From Sphingomonadales bacterium 12-68-11 (GTDB taxonomy: Bacteria; Pseudomonadota; Alphaproteobacteria; Sphingomonadales; Sphingomonadaceae), in the NCBI GenBank assembly GCA_002279825.1, contig NCCV01000003.1, positions 801,643 to 865,642 on the forward strand: a stretch of DNA of 64,000 bases, written 5' to 3'. Of the stretch, positions 1 through 9,500 are shown in pieces. A program made the position numbers and the translations under genes. Positions within the stretch are counted from its first letter, which is position 1; each line of letters begins with the position of its first letter. The notes beneath the pieces were generated by a model that searched no databases, was not told where the DNA came from, and saw only the letters and a list, made by a program, of their open reading frames with translations.

Positions 1-1
1 C

Positions 2-1231
2 CCGATCTTCGTTCCGGCGGTCATCGTTCCGGTGGCGCTGGCCTATCACGCCGAATACGGCCGCTACAAGGATGGCAGCGGCAACGTGAAGTCGCTCACC
101 TTCCAGGTCGGTGCTGACGGCCTCGAGCTGACCCGCGCCACCTACTGCGGCATCCTCGACGGCACGATCACCAACTGGAACGATCCGGCGATCGCCGCCA
201 CCAACGCCAACCTGCGCGATCCCGACCACCCGCTGGCCGACTGGAACGCGAGCGGCGTTCCGATCCAGCTGATCGGCCGTTCGGACAGCTCGGGCACCAC
301 GACGCTGTTCACCCGCCACATGGCCGCCGTGTGCGGCGCCGAATGGGGCACCGCGGGCGCTTCGACCATCCCGGCGGCTCGCCGTGACGGTGCGCTGACT
401 TACGACATCAACGGCAACTTCGTCTCGGGCACCTACACGCCCGGTGAGTTCGCCGTTGCCAACACCTCGAGCGGTGTGGCCGCCACGCTCGACAAGGCGC
501 TGACCGATCCGGTGACCAACCTCACCTACACCTTCAACGGCAAGTTCGGTTACATCGGCGCCGACTACGTGGCGCCGGCGGAAACCGTTCCGGGCATCGA
601 ACTGCAGCCTGCCTATCTGGCGGAAGGCCTCAGCACGACCAAGTTCCTCGCGCCGAATGCGAAGAACGCGGCCGCCGCGCTGAATGCCATCAACCCGCCG
701 GAATCGCTCACTTCGGGTGCTTACTCGGCGAACCCGGCTTGCGCCGGCGTCGCTGGCAAGACCGGCGCTGGCTGCCGCGCGAACCCGCTCGCGTGGGTGG
801 CGACGACGTCGGAAGCCGAGCCGATCGCCAACCCCCTCAAGGGCTACCCGATCCTCGGCACGACCAACATCGGCATCTACACCTGCTACGTCGATCCGGC
901 GGTCCGCACCGCGATGGCCGGTTACTTCAACCTGCTCTACGGCAAGCTCCCGGCCCAGGGCGGCGAAGCTTACAAGTTCCCGGCCAAGCTGGGGACCAAC
1001 GTGGCGCTCGATGCCGGTGGCGTGGCGACCGGGGTGTTCCCGCGCAACGGCCTCTCGGCTCTGCCGGGCAAGTGGGTCAAGGCGATCACCGAGACCTTCG
1101 GCAAGAAGGGCCCGGGCACGCTGGGCGCGCTGAACCTGTGGGTCCAGAACAAGAGCCCGACGGCGACTTCGCAGGTCGCCGGGCTGCTCAGCAACCCGAA
1201 CTGCACTTCGGGCAAGGGCGCTGCGTCCTAA
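2..1231 (+). CDS. DING/PstS-type phosphate-binding protein (5' partial)
   Basis: C-terminal part of a secreted or periplasmic phosphate-binding protein. The frame is open to the left window edge, so the signal peptide and true start lie outside; a GTG at position 32 is internal. The stretch GRSDSSGTTTLFTRHM matches the R-S-D-x-S-G-T phosphate-binding segment of PstS. DING-type hallmarks follow: GYPILGTTNIGIYTCY, a later LPGKW region and an NCTSGKG tail. About 409 residues are visible, near full family length. No pstCAB permease genes lie downstream and a terminator follows, so here it is the last gene of its unit. Phosphate binding is a strong family inference; whether it feeds an ABC transporter or acts as a free secreted DING protein cannot be told from this window. 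Confidence 0.85.
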   Translation, partial: PIFVPAVIVPVALAYHAEYGRYKDGSGNVKSLTFQVGADGLELTRATYCGILDGTITNWNDPAIAATNANLRDPDHPLADWNASGVPIQLIGRSDSSGTTTLFTRHMAAVCGAEWGTAGASTIPAARRDGALTYDINGNFVSGTYTPGEFAVANTSSGVAATLDKALTDPVTNLTYTFNGKFGYIGADYVAPAETVPGIELQPAYLAEGLSTTKFLAPNAKNAAAALNAINPPESLTSGAYSANPACAGVAGKTGAGCRANPLAWVATTSEAEPIANPLKGYPILGTTNIGIYTCYVDPAVRTAMAGYFNLLYGKLPAQGGEAYKFPAKLGTNVALDAGGVATGVFPRNGLSALPGKWVKAITETFGKKGPGTLGALNLWVQNKSPTATSQVAGLLSNPNCTSGKGAAS

Positions 1232-1253
1232 GCTCTGAGTTCTGACAAACTAT

Positions 1254-1290
1254 GCGGCGGCTCCGGAGCAATCCGGGGCCGCCGTTTTTC
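1254..1290 (+). terminator. Rho-independent terminator after the PstS-like gene
   Basis: A GC-rich inverted repeat (GGCGGCTCCGG, short loop, then CCGGGGCCGCC) is followed by TTTTTCTTT. It sits 20-60 bp after the stop of the phosphate-binding protein gene and before the YkgJ-like gene. Confidence 0.75.
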
Positions 1291-1333
1291 TTTGGGGTGG
1301 ATTTCGCGCGGGGTTTCCGCGCAGGAGGCGCCG

Positions 1334-2116
1334 ATGGCCAAGCTCGAGCCGCCGCACGCCGTGCGCACGCTGATGCAGCGCGGCTGCATGGGCGATTTCG
1401 CGAACGGCACCGTGGCGTTCAATCCGGACGAAAGCGTGGCCCTCGTCCGCTATATGGCGCGGCTGATGCAAGAACGCCGCGCGGAATTTGGCGACAAGCT
1501 GATCGAAACCGTGATCGCGGTCACCAGTGCCAGCCTCCAGCGCCATCGCCCGGCCCGGCCGCTGGCCTGCGGCAAGGGCTGCGCGGCGTGCTGCCATCAG
1601 CCGGTATCGGTCACCGCGATCGAGGCCTTCGCCATCGCCCGCAAGGTCCGCAAAATGCCCGGACGCGACTCGCTGCGCGCCCGGCTCGGGGCAACACCGG
1701 TCAGCGGCGGCACGGCGGGGCGAGTGTTCGACGCGGCCCGGCCGTGTCCATTCCTGGCCGAAGCCGCCTGCAGCATTCACGGCATTCGCCCGCTGGTGTG
1801 CCGAATCGTGGTCTCGTTCGATGCCCGCGCCTGCCACCAGCAGCTCGACCAACCGGACGGCCAGATCCCTTGGCCCCATTCGCACGGCGCGATCCAGATG
1901 TGGGTCAACACCGCGCTGTTCACCGCGCACCAAGCGGCGAGCCTCGATCCGCGGACGTATGCGCTTGCGGGCGCGGTCGAGGCGGTACTGCGCGACCCGT
2001 TGCTGGAAGCGCGCTGGTACGCGGGCGACGACGGACTGCTCGACGTCGCCGATCCGCCGCTTCACGAAAGCTACGCGCGGGTATGCCAGGAGCTTCGCAC
2101 GCTGGCGCGGCTCTGA
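1334..2116 (+). CDS. YkgJ-family cysteine cluster protein
   Basis: Protein of 260 residues with a Cys-rich cluster near residues 79-87 (CGKGCAACC) and further Cys residues in an ACSIHGIRPLVC segment about 50 residues later. This is the pattern of the YkgJ/CxxCxxCC family, thought to chelate zinc or iron; the reaction is unknown. The ATG at 1334 was chosen because a strong AGGAGG lies 7 bases upstream; the longer frame from 1292 has no such site. No signal peptide or membrane segment is seen, so it is probably cytoplasmic. It converges with a second, unrelated-looking member of the same family on the other strand. Function beyond metal binding is not inferred. Confidence 0.8.
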   Translation: MAKLEPPHAVRTLMQRGCMGDFANGTVAFNPDESVALVRYMARLMQERRAEFGDKLIETVIAVTSASLQRHRPARPLACGKGCAACCHQPVSVTAIEAFAIARKVRKMPGRDSLRARLGATPVSGGTAGRVFDAARPCPFLAEAACSIHGIRPLVCRIVVSFDARACHQQLDQPDGQIPWPHSHGAIQMWVNTALFTAHQAASLDPRTYALAGAVEAVLRDPLLEARWYAGDDGLLDVADPPLHESYARVCQELRTLARL

Positions 2117-2146
2117 GGGCGGGTAGCGGCCCGCGCGGCTCTCCGC

Positions 2147-2698
2147 TTAGCCGAGCAACGCCTGGCGCCAGCGCAGCACCTCGGCGTCGGCAGCCCCGCC
2201 CGGCATCGTCCCGGCCAGGATATGCCTATAGATCGCGGGACTGGGATGGACCAGGCGCATAGTCCGGGTTCCGGCCGCGCTGAAGAACGCCGGTGTGTAG
2301 CGCCTCCGCAGCAGTGCGAGCAGACGGGCGGCCAGCGCGCGGTCGTCGTCCGGCCCACCGCGCACCCAGCGCGCGACGATGCAGCGCCGGTCGAACGGGT
2401 TGGGCGCGTCGGGTCGCACCTCGAGCGTGAACATCACCCCCGAGCGGTCCGGCCGCAAGTTGTTGGTCAGCCACGGCAACCGGCGCCAACCGCAAAAGAA
2501 GGTGCGGCAGCCGCCCGGCCGATCAGGATAGATGCCGCAACCCGCGGGCTCCAGATGCTGGCAGGCCACATCGGCCGGCTTGGGGAGGTCCGGAATCTCG
2601 CACACGGTGCAGCACACGGTGCAACCGCCGCATGCCCGCTCGGCCACCAGCGGACCGAATGCCGCCGCCACGCGGTCCTCGACACCCCCTTCGATCAC
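2147..2698 (-). CDS. YkgJ-family cysteine cluster protein (second copy)
   Basis: Protein of 183 residues. The N-terminal cluster CGGCTVCCTVC (residues 23-33) and later CGIYPDRPGGCRTFFC fit the YkgJ zinc/iron-chelating family. It is shorter than its convergent neighbour and little alike outside the Cys motifs, so it is not a recent duplicate. The start is a GTG at 2698. It lies about 75 bp downstream of the retropepsin-like gene on the same strand and could be the last gene of that transcription unit, although a 16-bp palindrome sits between them. Substrate and partners are unknown. Confidence 0.75.
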   Translation of the reverse strand: MIEGGVEDRVAAAFGPLVAERACGGCTVCCTVCEIPDLPKPADVACQHLEPAGCGIYPDRPGGCRTFFCGWRRLPWLTNNLRPDRSGVMFTLEVRPDAPNPFDRRCIVARWVRGGPDDDRALAARLLALLRRRYTPAFFSAAGTRTMRLVHPSPAIYRHILAGTMPGGAADAEVLRWRQALLG

Positions 2699-2764
2699 CT
2701 GTTACGCTCGCTCGCTGCTTTAGCGGCGAACCATAGGCCAGCGCCCGCGACGCGAGCATGACAG

Positions 2765-2780
2765 CGCTAGCCGGCTAGCG
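2765..2780. repeat. 16-bp perfect palindrome at the end of the protease gene
   Basis: CGCTAGCCGGCTAGCG is its own reverse complement and includes the stop codon of the retropepsin-like gene. It could form a small hairpin in mRNA or be a protein-binding site. There is no T-tract on either side. Confidence 0.5.
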
Positions 2781-3431
2781 CAGGACCATGCGATCGCCGG
2801 CGATCGTCAGCGAAGCCAGGGTGGACAGCCAGTTCTGCCCGAGCAGCGATACGCCGAGCCCGTCGCGCACCACCGCCGCGCTTATCCGCCGGCTCCGAAT
2901 CTCGCCGACTGCAAGTTCATCCAGCGTGACCTGTGCGGTCCGCGCCCGTCCGTTCGCGGTTTCCGCGCTGCCATCGAAATGCTCGGCCTCGGGCATCAGT
3001 CCGATCCGCTCGGCATCGCCCGCGGTCAGGACGATCATCGATGCCCCCGTATCGACGAGAAACTTGACCGGGGCGCCATTGACGATGGCGGTGACGTAGA
3101 ACAGGCCATCCGCCGCCCGCCGGAGCTCGTTGCCTTCGGCGGTGCGGCGTGGACCGATCACGACCCACTTGCGAGACTGCTCGGGCGGTTCAACCGACGA
3201 CAGGGCGCGATTGTCATGGAAAGGCGGAAATGCCCAGGCCTTCGCCGCCGTCCCGTCGGTACTCCGGCTCGGGCCGGTCACCACCCAGTTTGGGCTTTCC
3301 GCAGGGGCTGCGGCGAACTGCCGGGTGACATCGTCCTGAACCGGCGGCAGAGCCAACGTGGCTGCCTGCCCAGCAGCGAGCGGCGGGACCGCAATCCCCG
3401 CTAAGGCTGCCGCAACAAGACTGACCAACAT
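2775..3431 (-). CDS. Secreted retropepsin-like aspartic protease
   Basis: Protein of 218 residues. An N-terminal hydrophobic segment (residues 1-20) looks like a signal peptide. Two short internal repeats follow (WVVTGPSRSTDG near 49, WVVIGPRRTAEG near 89). The C-terminal half is a clan-AA aspartic protease domain: FLVDTGASMIVL with catalytic D127, and a LLGQNWLSTL motif near the end typical of retropepsin-like bacterial proteases. It carries one DTG, so an active enzyme would be a homodimer. It lies 91 bp downstream of the giant haemagglutinin gene on the same strand, probably in the same operon. That position suggests a role in processing or releasing the adhesin, by analogy with rickettsial APRc, a retropepsin-like protease reported to process autotransporter adhesins. 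The substrate is inference only. Confidence 0.8.
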   Translation of the reverse strand: MLVSLVAAALAGIAVPPLAAGQAATLALPPVQDDVTRQFAAAPAESPNWVVTGPSRSTDGTAAKAWAFPPFHDNRALSSVEPPEQSRKWVVIGPRRTAEGNELRRAADGLFYVTAIVNGAPVKFLVDTGASMIVLTAGDAERIGLMPEAEHFDGSAETANGRARTAQVTLDELAVGEIRSRRISAAVVRDGLGVSLLGQNWLSTLASLTIAGDRMVLR

Positions 3432-3522
3432 AACCCCACGCCCCAGATGATGCGGGGGCTATGCAGGCGTGGCACCGAAAAAATGGTGAGCGAACAGCCT
3501 AAACAAGATGTTGCGAGGGAAT

Positions 3523-6500
3523 TTAGCGAGCCTGGCAGCGCTCATCCTCGCTGCCCTCGGCGCATTCCTCTTCGTCGCTACCCGAGTAGAGGCCGAGCAC
3601 ATCGACGAGGATCCGCACCCGTTCGTCGTCCTCGTTCGCGCCCTGAACCGCACGGAATACGTTGGCGACCGCGGAGGCCGCGCTGGCCGGCGCCGCCGGC
3701 GCCGCCGGCACGTTGGCTGCCGGAATTCCGACCGAGCTGCCACCAACCTTGAAGTTGTCGGCATTGGCGACTCTCGCTGCCGCGACAAAGATATCGCCGC
3801 TCGCGCGCACGCCGGCGTCGCCCGCGTCGACCGTGCCGGCGGGCGCCACCAGGGTGATGCTCGGCGCGTCGCGGGTGTAAGTCCGGCCGCCGATCTGCAC
3901 CTGCGTGCCGGCGGGCTGGCCCAGCAACTGCGCGATCGCCAGCGCGACGTTGCTGTCGTTCAGCGCGTCGACGATCTCGAACAGGCCGGTCGCGGGATTG
4001 AGCCGGCGGATCGCGGCGAAGCCCGCGATGCCGGCGCCCGTGACCGCGCCGGCGCTGTCCACTTCGGCAAACCCGTTCGGGTCGAACCGGACGACGATCG
4101 GCTGGACGTTGGCCGCACTCTTGGGCCCTTGCCCGGCGTTCAGATCGCCGTTCGACGACCATAGCGTAATGTCGCCGCTTTGCTGCGAGAACAGCCGGCT
4201 CTGGTTGAGCCGGAAGTCGCCGTCGGTGAAGCCCTGGATCTTGCCGCCGCGCAGCGTCAGCGCGCCCTCGAATCCGATCGGGATGTCGAACACTGGCACC
4301 GGGAAGGTGGTCGGCAGCGGCCTCAGGACGTTGCCCGACACGCCCTCGATCAGGTCGGCTTGGTAGGCGCGGCGCGCGGCCTGGGCCGAAGTCCTGATCA
4401 CCGAGCCCAGGATGGCATCGCCACCGGGACCGAGGATGGTGATGCCGCTGTTGCGGGTCGTCTCGATGGCGGCGAGGCGAAGATCCAGGTTGCCGGTTAT
4501 GACCCGTTCGCCGCCGTTGCCTTCGCCGCTGAGGTCGTTGGCGGTGTAGCCGAGCTCGGCCGGAAACAGCGTATCGACCGCGCGATAGCCGCGCACGTAT
4601 TGCAGGAAGCTCGGACCATCCGGACGCGAGGGCGCGGCAAGCTCGTTGAAGTAAACCTCGCCGAGCAGGAACTTGCGCTGCGCCAACGCGGGAAGCGCGG
4701 CAAAGGCCTGATAGGCCTGTTCGACCGTCACCGCGGTGGTGCCGAAGGTGGCGGTCAATGCGGCGGGGTAGTTCGCCTGCATCCACGCGATCAGGATCGG
4801 CGCATAGATCGGCCGCGTCCGATCGGGAATCAGGTTGCCGTTGGGATCGGCCGTCTGCACGAACAGGTCGCCGTCGAGCGCGCCAATGTTGGCGGGATTG
4901 ACGTACGTCTCGCGCAAGGCGTCGAAGCGCATGCCGTTTGCCACGCCGAAGAAGACAAAGAGATCGGCGCTCTTCGGCTCGAGCCAGGGGTTGTAGTCGT
5001 TACCCAGGGCGAAGATGCCGCCCGGGAAGGTGCCGACCGCGACCTGCTCTTGGTTCTGTCGATCGAGGATCGGCGCGATGGCGGAGTTGAGGAACGGCCC
5101 GAGGTCTCGGCCAGCTTCGACGAACAGCGAACCCGGGCCGCCGATGATGAACTGATTCCCCTGAACGAGCGAGCGGCCTTCGCTGCTGTTGGTGTTGCCC
5201 CGAGCAATCGCCGTGGTGGCGGTGATGTCGCGCCCGGCCACGATCCGGGTCAGATCGCTCGGCGCCAGGTTCTGGCCGGAGAACATCATGTTGACGATGT
5301 CGCCCCCGGCGCTGACGCGCGCGGGTTTGGAAATGAACAGCGTCAGGTCGATCAGGTCGCCGCCCGCCGCAACGCGCGCGACGACAGGGTCATTAGCGTG
5401 CGTGGGGTTGCTGTTGTGGTACAGGCGCCGGATCGTATCGCTGGTATTAGGCAGCACGACCGGCAGGCTGAACGGACGGCCGGACACCACGCTCTGGCTC
5501 GTATCGATCCGCAAGGTGCTGAAAATCCCGGGCAGCAGCGACGGATCCCCGTCATCGAGGCTGACAGTGGCCGCTTGTAAGGTGCCCGCGGCGAGGAGCG
5601 AAAGCTGCCCGGTCGCGCTGGGATAGAGCATGGCAGGCAGATCGCCGAGGTCGATGTCGCCCGTCCGCGAGACAACTTCGAGCGTCGCCGGCAGTACGAC
5701 GCCCAGGAAATTGCGCTGGCTGACCGCAATTTCGTTCAGCTTGGTGAACTGGGTGGCAACCCCTCCCAGGCTGACGTCGCCGCCGGCACTGAGCGATACC
5801 GCGCTCCTCCCGGAGTAGTAGCCCAACGCGTTCTGGTCGATGGTGAAGTCGATGCCGCCGCCTGTGGAGTTGGGAGAGGCATCGAAGGAATCGACCCCGA
5901 GCGCGCTAATCGAAGCGATGGCGAGCGAGTTTCCGGCGCGCAGCACCACACTGGCGTCGGTCAGCCTGATCTCGGCCAGATTCTCGACCTGCAGGTCCGC
6001 CGGGCGGCCCGACCGAGGTCTCAAGATCAGCGGTCCCGACGAACCGACATCGCGCCCTGCGTCGATCTCGGCGACGCCCGAGGCAATGTCGAAGCGGCCA
6101 CCGAGCACATCGCGGCCCGCGGCGATCCGCAGATTGCCCCCGCCGAACACCATCTGTCCGAAGCTGGCGCCGACATCGCCGGTCGTTACGCTGGTGTCGA
6201 GCGCAACGGTCAGCTCGCTGATGTCTCTGCCCGCGGTCACGGTGACGTTCCCGCCGCCGAGCGCAGCCACGCCTGACCCGAACAGCTGCGGGTTGATGCG
6301 GATGTTGGTCTCGAACGTTGGCGACAGCGAAGAACTGCCGACCGCGACCCCGAGCGCGCCCACCCGCCAGCGCTGATCGCCGGCGCCGACCATTGTGAAG
6401 TTCGAAGCGCGATGCTCGACATCGCCGCGCAGGAAGGACACCCCCACGTTGCCGTTGAAGACCTCGCTCCAAACGTCGCGGCGACCGAGCACGTCCTGTC

Positions 6501-9500
6501 CGGCGGTCAGCGAGATCGAGCCGCCCCCGCTCGCGTAGACCGGATCGGTCTGGAGCCGGCCCGCCGCGGTCGGGACCCATCGAGGGTCGCGTACGGCGCC
6601 GGTCAGCGCATAGTCTGCCGGATCGATGGTGAGCTGAGTCTGGGTTCCCGAGACGCGGGCGGTAACGGCTTCGGGGACCACGATGTGGCCAGCTGTGTAG
6701 ATTGCCGCGCCGCCGACCTGCGCGGCGTTGCCCGCTGTGTTGCCGAGGTTCTGCCCGGCCGCACCGCGCAAGCGGGCCTCCCCGTCGCGCAAGTCGATGT
6801 CCGCCGCCGCCGCCACGTCGATCGAGCCGGTGCCGGTGCGGACCAGCGAGCGGGTCCGTGCGACGTTGCCCGGCGGATCGATGGTGCCCAGCGACTGCGG
6901 CGGGTTGTAACCGAAACTGCCGCTCGCGACTTGCGCGGCGAAGCGATCGACCAGCGCGAGCCCGCTCGCGTCACGCGATTCGAGGAACTGGATCACGAGC
7001 GCCAGCGGAGCGGAAAACCCCGTGGGCCGGTTCACCGGACCGAGAAACTGGACCTGGCCGGGATAGTCGGCAAAGAACTCCGCCGCCGCGGCCCGCATGA
7101 AATCGCTCGCGGCGGCGGTGCCCTGGCCAAACTGCACGCGTGTCGTCCGGGTTTCGAGCGTGTCGCGATCGAGCCCCGTCTGCTCGACGAGATTGGCAAC
7201 GAAGTTGTCGGAAATCAGCGAGGTGCTAGCCTCTGCGAGATCCTCGTAACGCAACTGGAGCGGCCCGCCGAAGCGGCTCGTTCGCTGACCGGCCGCGATC
7301 GCATAGCTGGTTTCGCCAGAAACCGAAACGCCGCCCCCGCTGGCCCGATCGATATGCAACGGATCGGCCGAGGGCGTATCGCCGGCGCCGCCGACCAGTT
7401 GAATGCTGAAGGAGCCGACCGCCTGCCCATTCGCGAGCAGCGGGAACAGCTGTCCGCTACCGATCGGGTCGCCCGAGCCGTCGGCAAACAGCCCGGTCGC
7501 CGCCGCGCTGTTGGCAGCCGCGCTGTAGGGCGCGACACCATTGTTCAGCGCTTCGTCGCCGCGCGCCAGCGCAGTGAGGTTGAGATTGATCGAGGTCCGC
7601 GGCGAGATCACATTGCCGAGCGCGAATTCGGTCACGTCGCCGCAACCGGTCGGGTTGGCCCCGCCCGCTCCGCATTGGACGGTCAGCGCGGGGCTGAAGG
7701 TCCGGTCGCCCCCGCCGAGCTGGTAGGAGATGTAGCCCGGATCGGTCTGATCACTGAACGCGAAGAACCCGTCGGTGATGCTGCCGCGAATGTCGAGATC
7801 ACCGCCGGCGCGCAGCGTCAGCCTGCCGGCCTCGCCGTCGACGCGGCCGCCGACCCGGTAGGTCAAATCGACAAAGCGCTGGAACAGCTCGGCTTCACGT
7901 CCGGGAACCACCTCGTAACGCGGCGAACCGTCGGGCCGCGGCCCCAGTTGAGACGGCCGCATCAGGCCGGCGGCGAGCGCCCCGGATACATCGACGTTGC
8001 CGGCCCCGAGGTTCCAGTTCGAAGCCAGCACGATGTCGCCCGAATAGGCGAGTTCGACCCCCGGACGCTCGTGATAGCCGGCCAGTCCGGACAAGCTCCC
8101 GAGGCGCGGCCGGGCCGCGGCGATATCGAACGTCTGGACGAACTCGACGAGCGATCCCGGCGCCAGGTCGGCGAGGAAATTCGTCTTGCCGGTCGCGGTG
8201 GCGGCCAGATCGAGCGTCGCGGTGCCGGCGGCGGCATCGACCGACACCCCGACGAAGCCCGGGTTGGCGCCGACCGCCGCCAGATCGTAGCGCCGGTAGC
8301 CTTCGACCGTGACATCGCGCGCGCCCGCAACCGAGCCGGCGAAATCGATGTTGACGGTGTCGGCGCCCGCTTCGGCGATCACTGGGGCGCGCAGCGTCAG
8401 CGTGCCGCCCTGGTCGCCCTCGACGAAAGTGTAGGCGGTAACCTGGTTGGAGGTCCGCGGATCGGTGCGCAGCTCGGATACCAGGCGGTTGCCGGGCCGC
8501 GTCGCGGCGAGATTGATTGCCGCGCCGGCCGCGACGCCGATCGCGCCCGCTTCGCCCACGCCGATCATCACGTCGCCGGCGCTGGCGCGGCGCGTGTCGG
8601 TTTCGGCATAGCCGGTCGCGCGCGCGTCGAGCACCGCCGACGATGCGAGTTGCACCCCGTCGCGGCCGAACAGACCGATGGCCCCGCCGTTGATGCCCGA
8701 GGTGTCGATCCGGCCGGCGATCAACGCCTGTCCGCCGTCTGCGGTCAGCTTGACGCTTTTCGCGCGGAGGGTTTGCCCGGCCAGCAGTGCCAAGTCGCCC
8801 GCGCCGCTGCGCAGTGCGACATCGCCGGTGAACTGTGCGCCGTATCGGCTCACCAGCGCCGCGAGATCGAGCGCGCCGAGGCCGGAATCGATCGCCAGAC
8901 TTGCCCCCGCGCCCGGTGCCACTGCGTCGATCGTGCCGGCTAGTCTGACTTCGCCGCGACTGGCCAGCAGGTTGAGCCGACCCGCCGCGCCGCTGAGCCC
9001 GCCGATCGCCAGAGTCGTCGCGCTGCCGAGGTCGATGTCGCCGCCGAGCGCGGTCAAGCCGATTGTCCCGCCGGCGGCGGAAACCGTCACCCGATCGGCG
9101 GCATCGCCGAAGGCCTGCGAGTAGCTCGGCGTTTCCAGCCGGCTTGCGCCACTGACCGCGATGTCGGCGGCCGCATTGATGTCGATGACCCCGGCGGTGG
9201 CGCGGAGGAGCGCGCCGTCGATCGAGACCGAAGCGACCGGTGCGGCGATGGCGCCGATCGCCAGCCGGGCGCCCGGCGCTGCCGGTCCGACCGGCGTGCG
9301 CGCCGCCCCGCCGTGACTGATTGCGACATCACCAAGGGTGCTAAGCGTGAGGTCCGACCGGCGGCCGCTCGCCGTGGGCACGTCGCCGCTGCCGAGATCG
9401 GCGATGTACGGCGTCGTCAGCCGCAAGTCGGCCGAGCCGACGTCGAACGTCGCCGCGCCGGCATAGGAAATGCCGTCCCGCGCGTTCAGCCGAACCGCAT

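Noticed and set aside
2758..2764. CTGTCAT half-site on the minus strand upstream of the second YkgJ gene
   Set aside because: The partner half at the 11-bp spacing matches only 3 of 7, so it is not called a Pho box.
6412..8943. 843-residue plus-strand open frame opposite the haemagglutinin gene
   Set aside because: Arg/Gly/Asp/Ala-rich mirror frame of a high-GC coding region, with no domain pattern; the opposite strand encodes a continuous TPS exoprotein.
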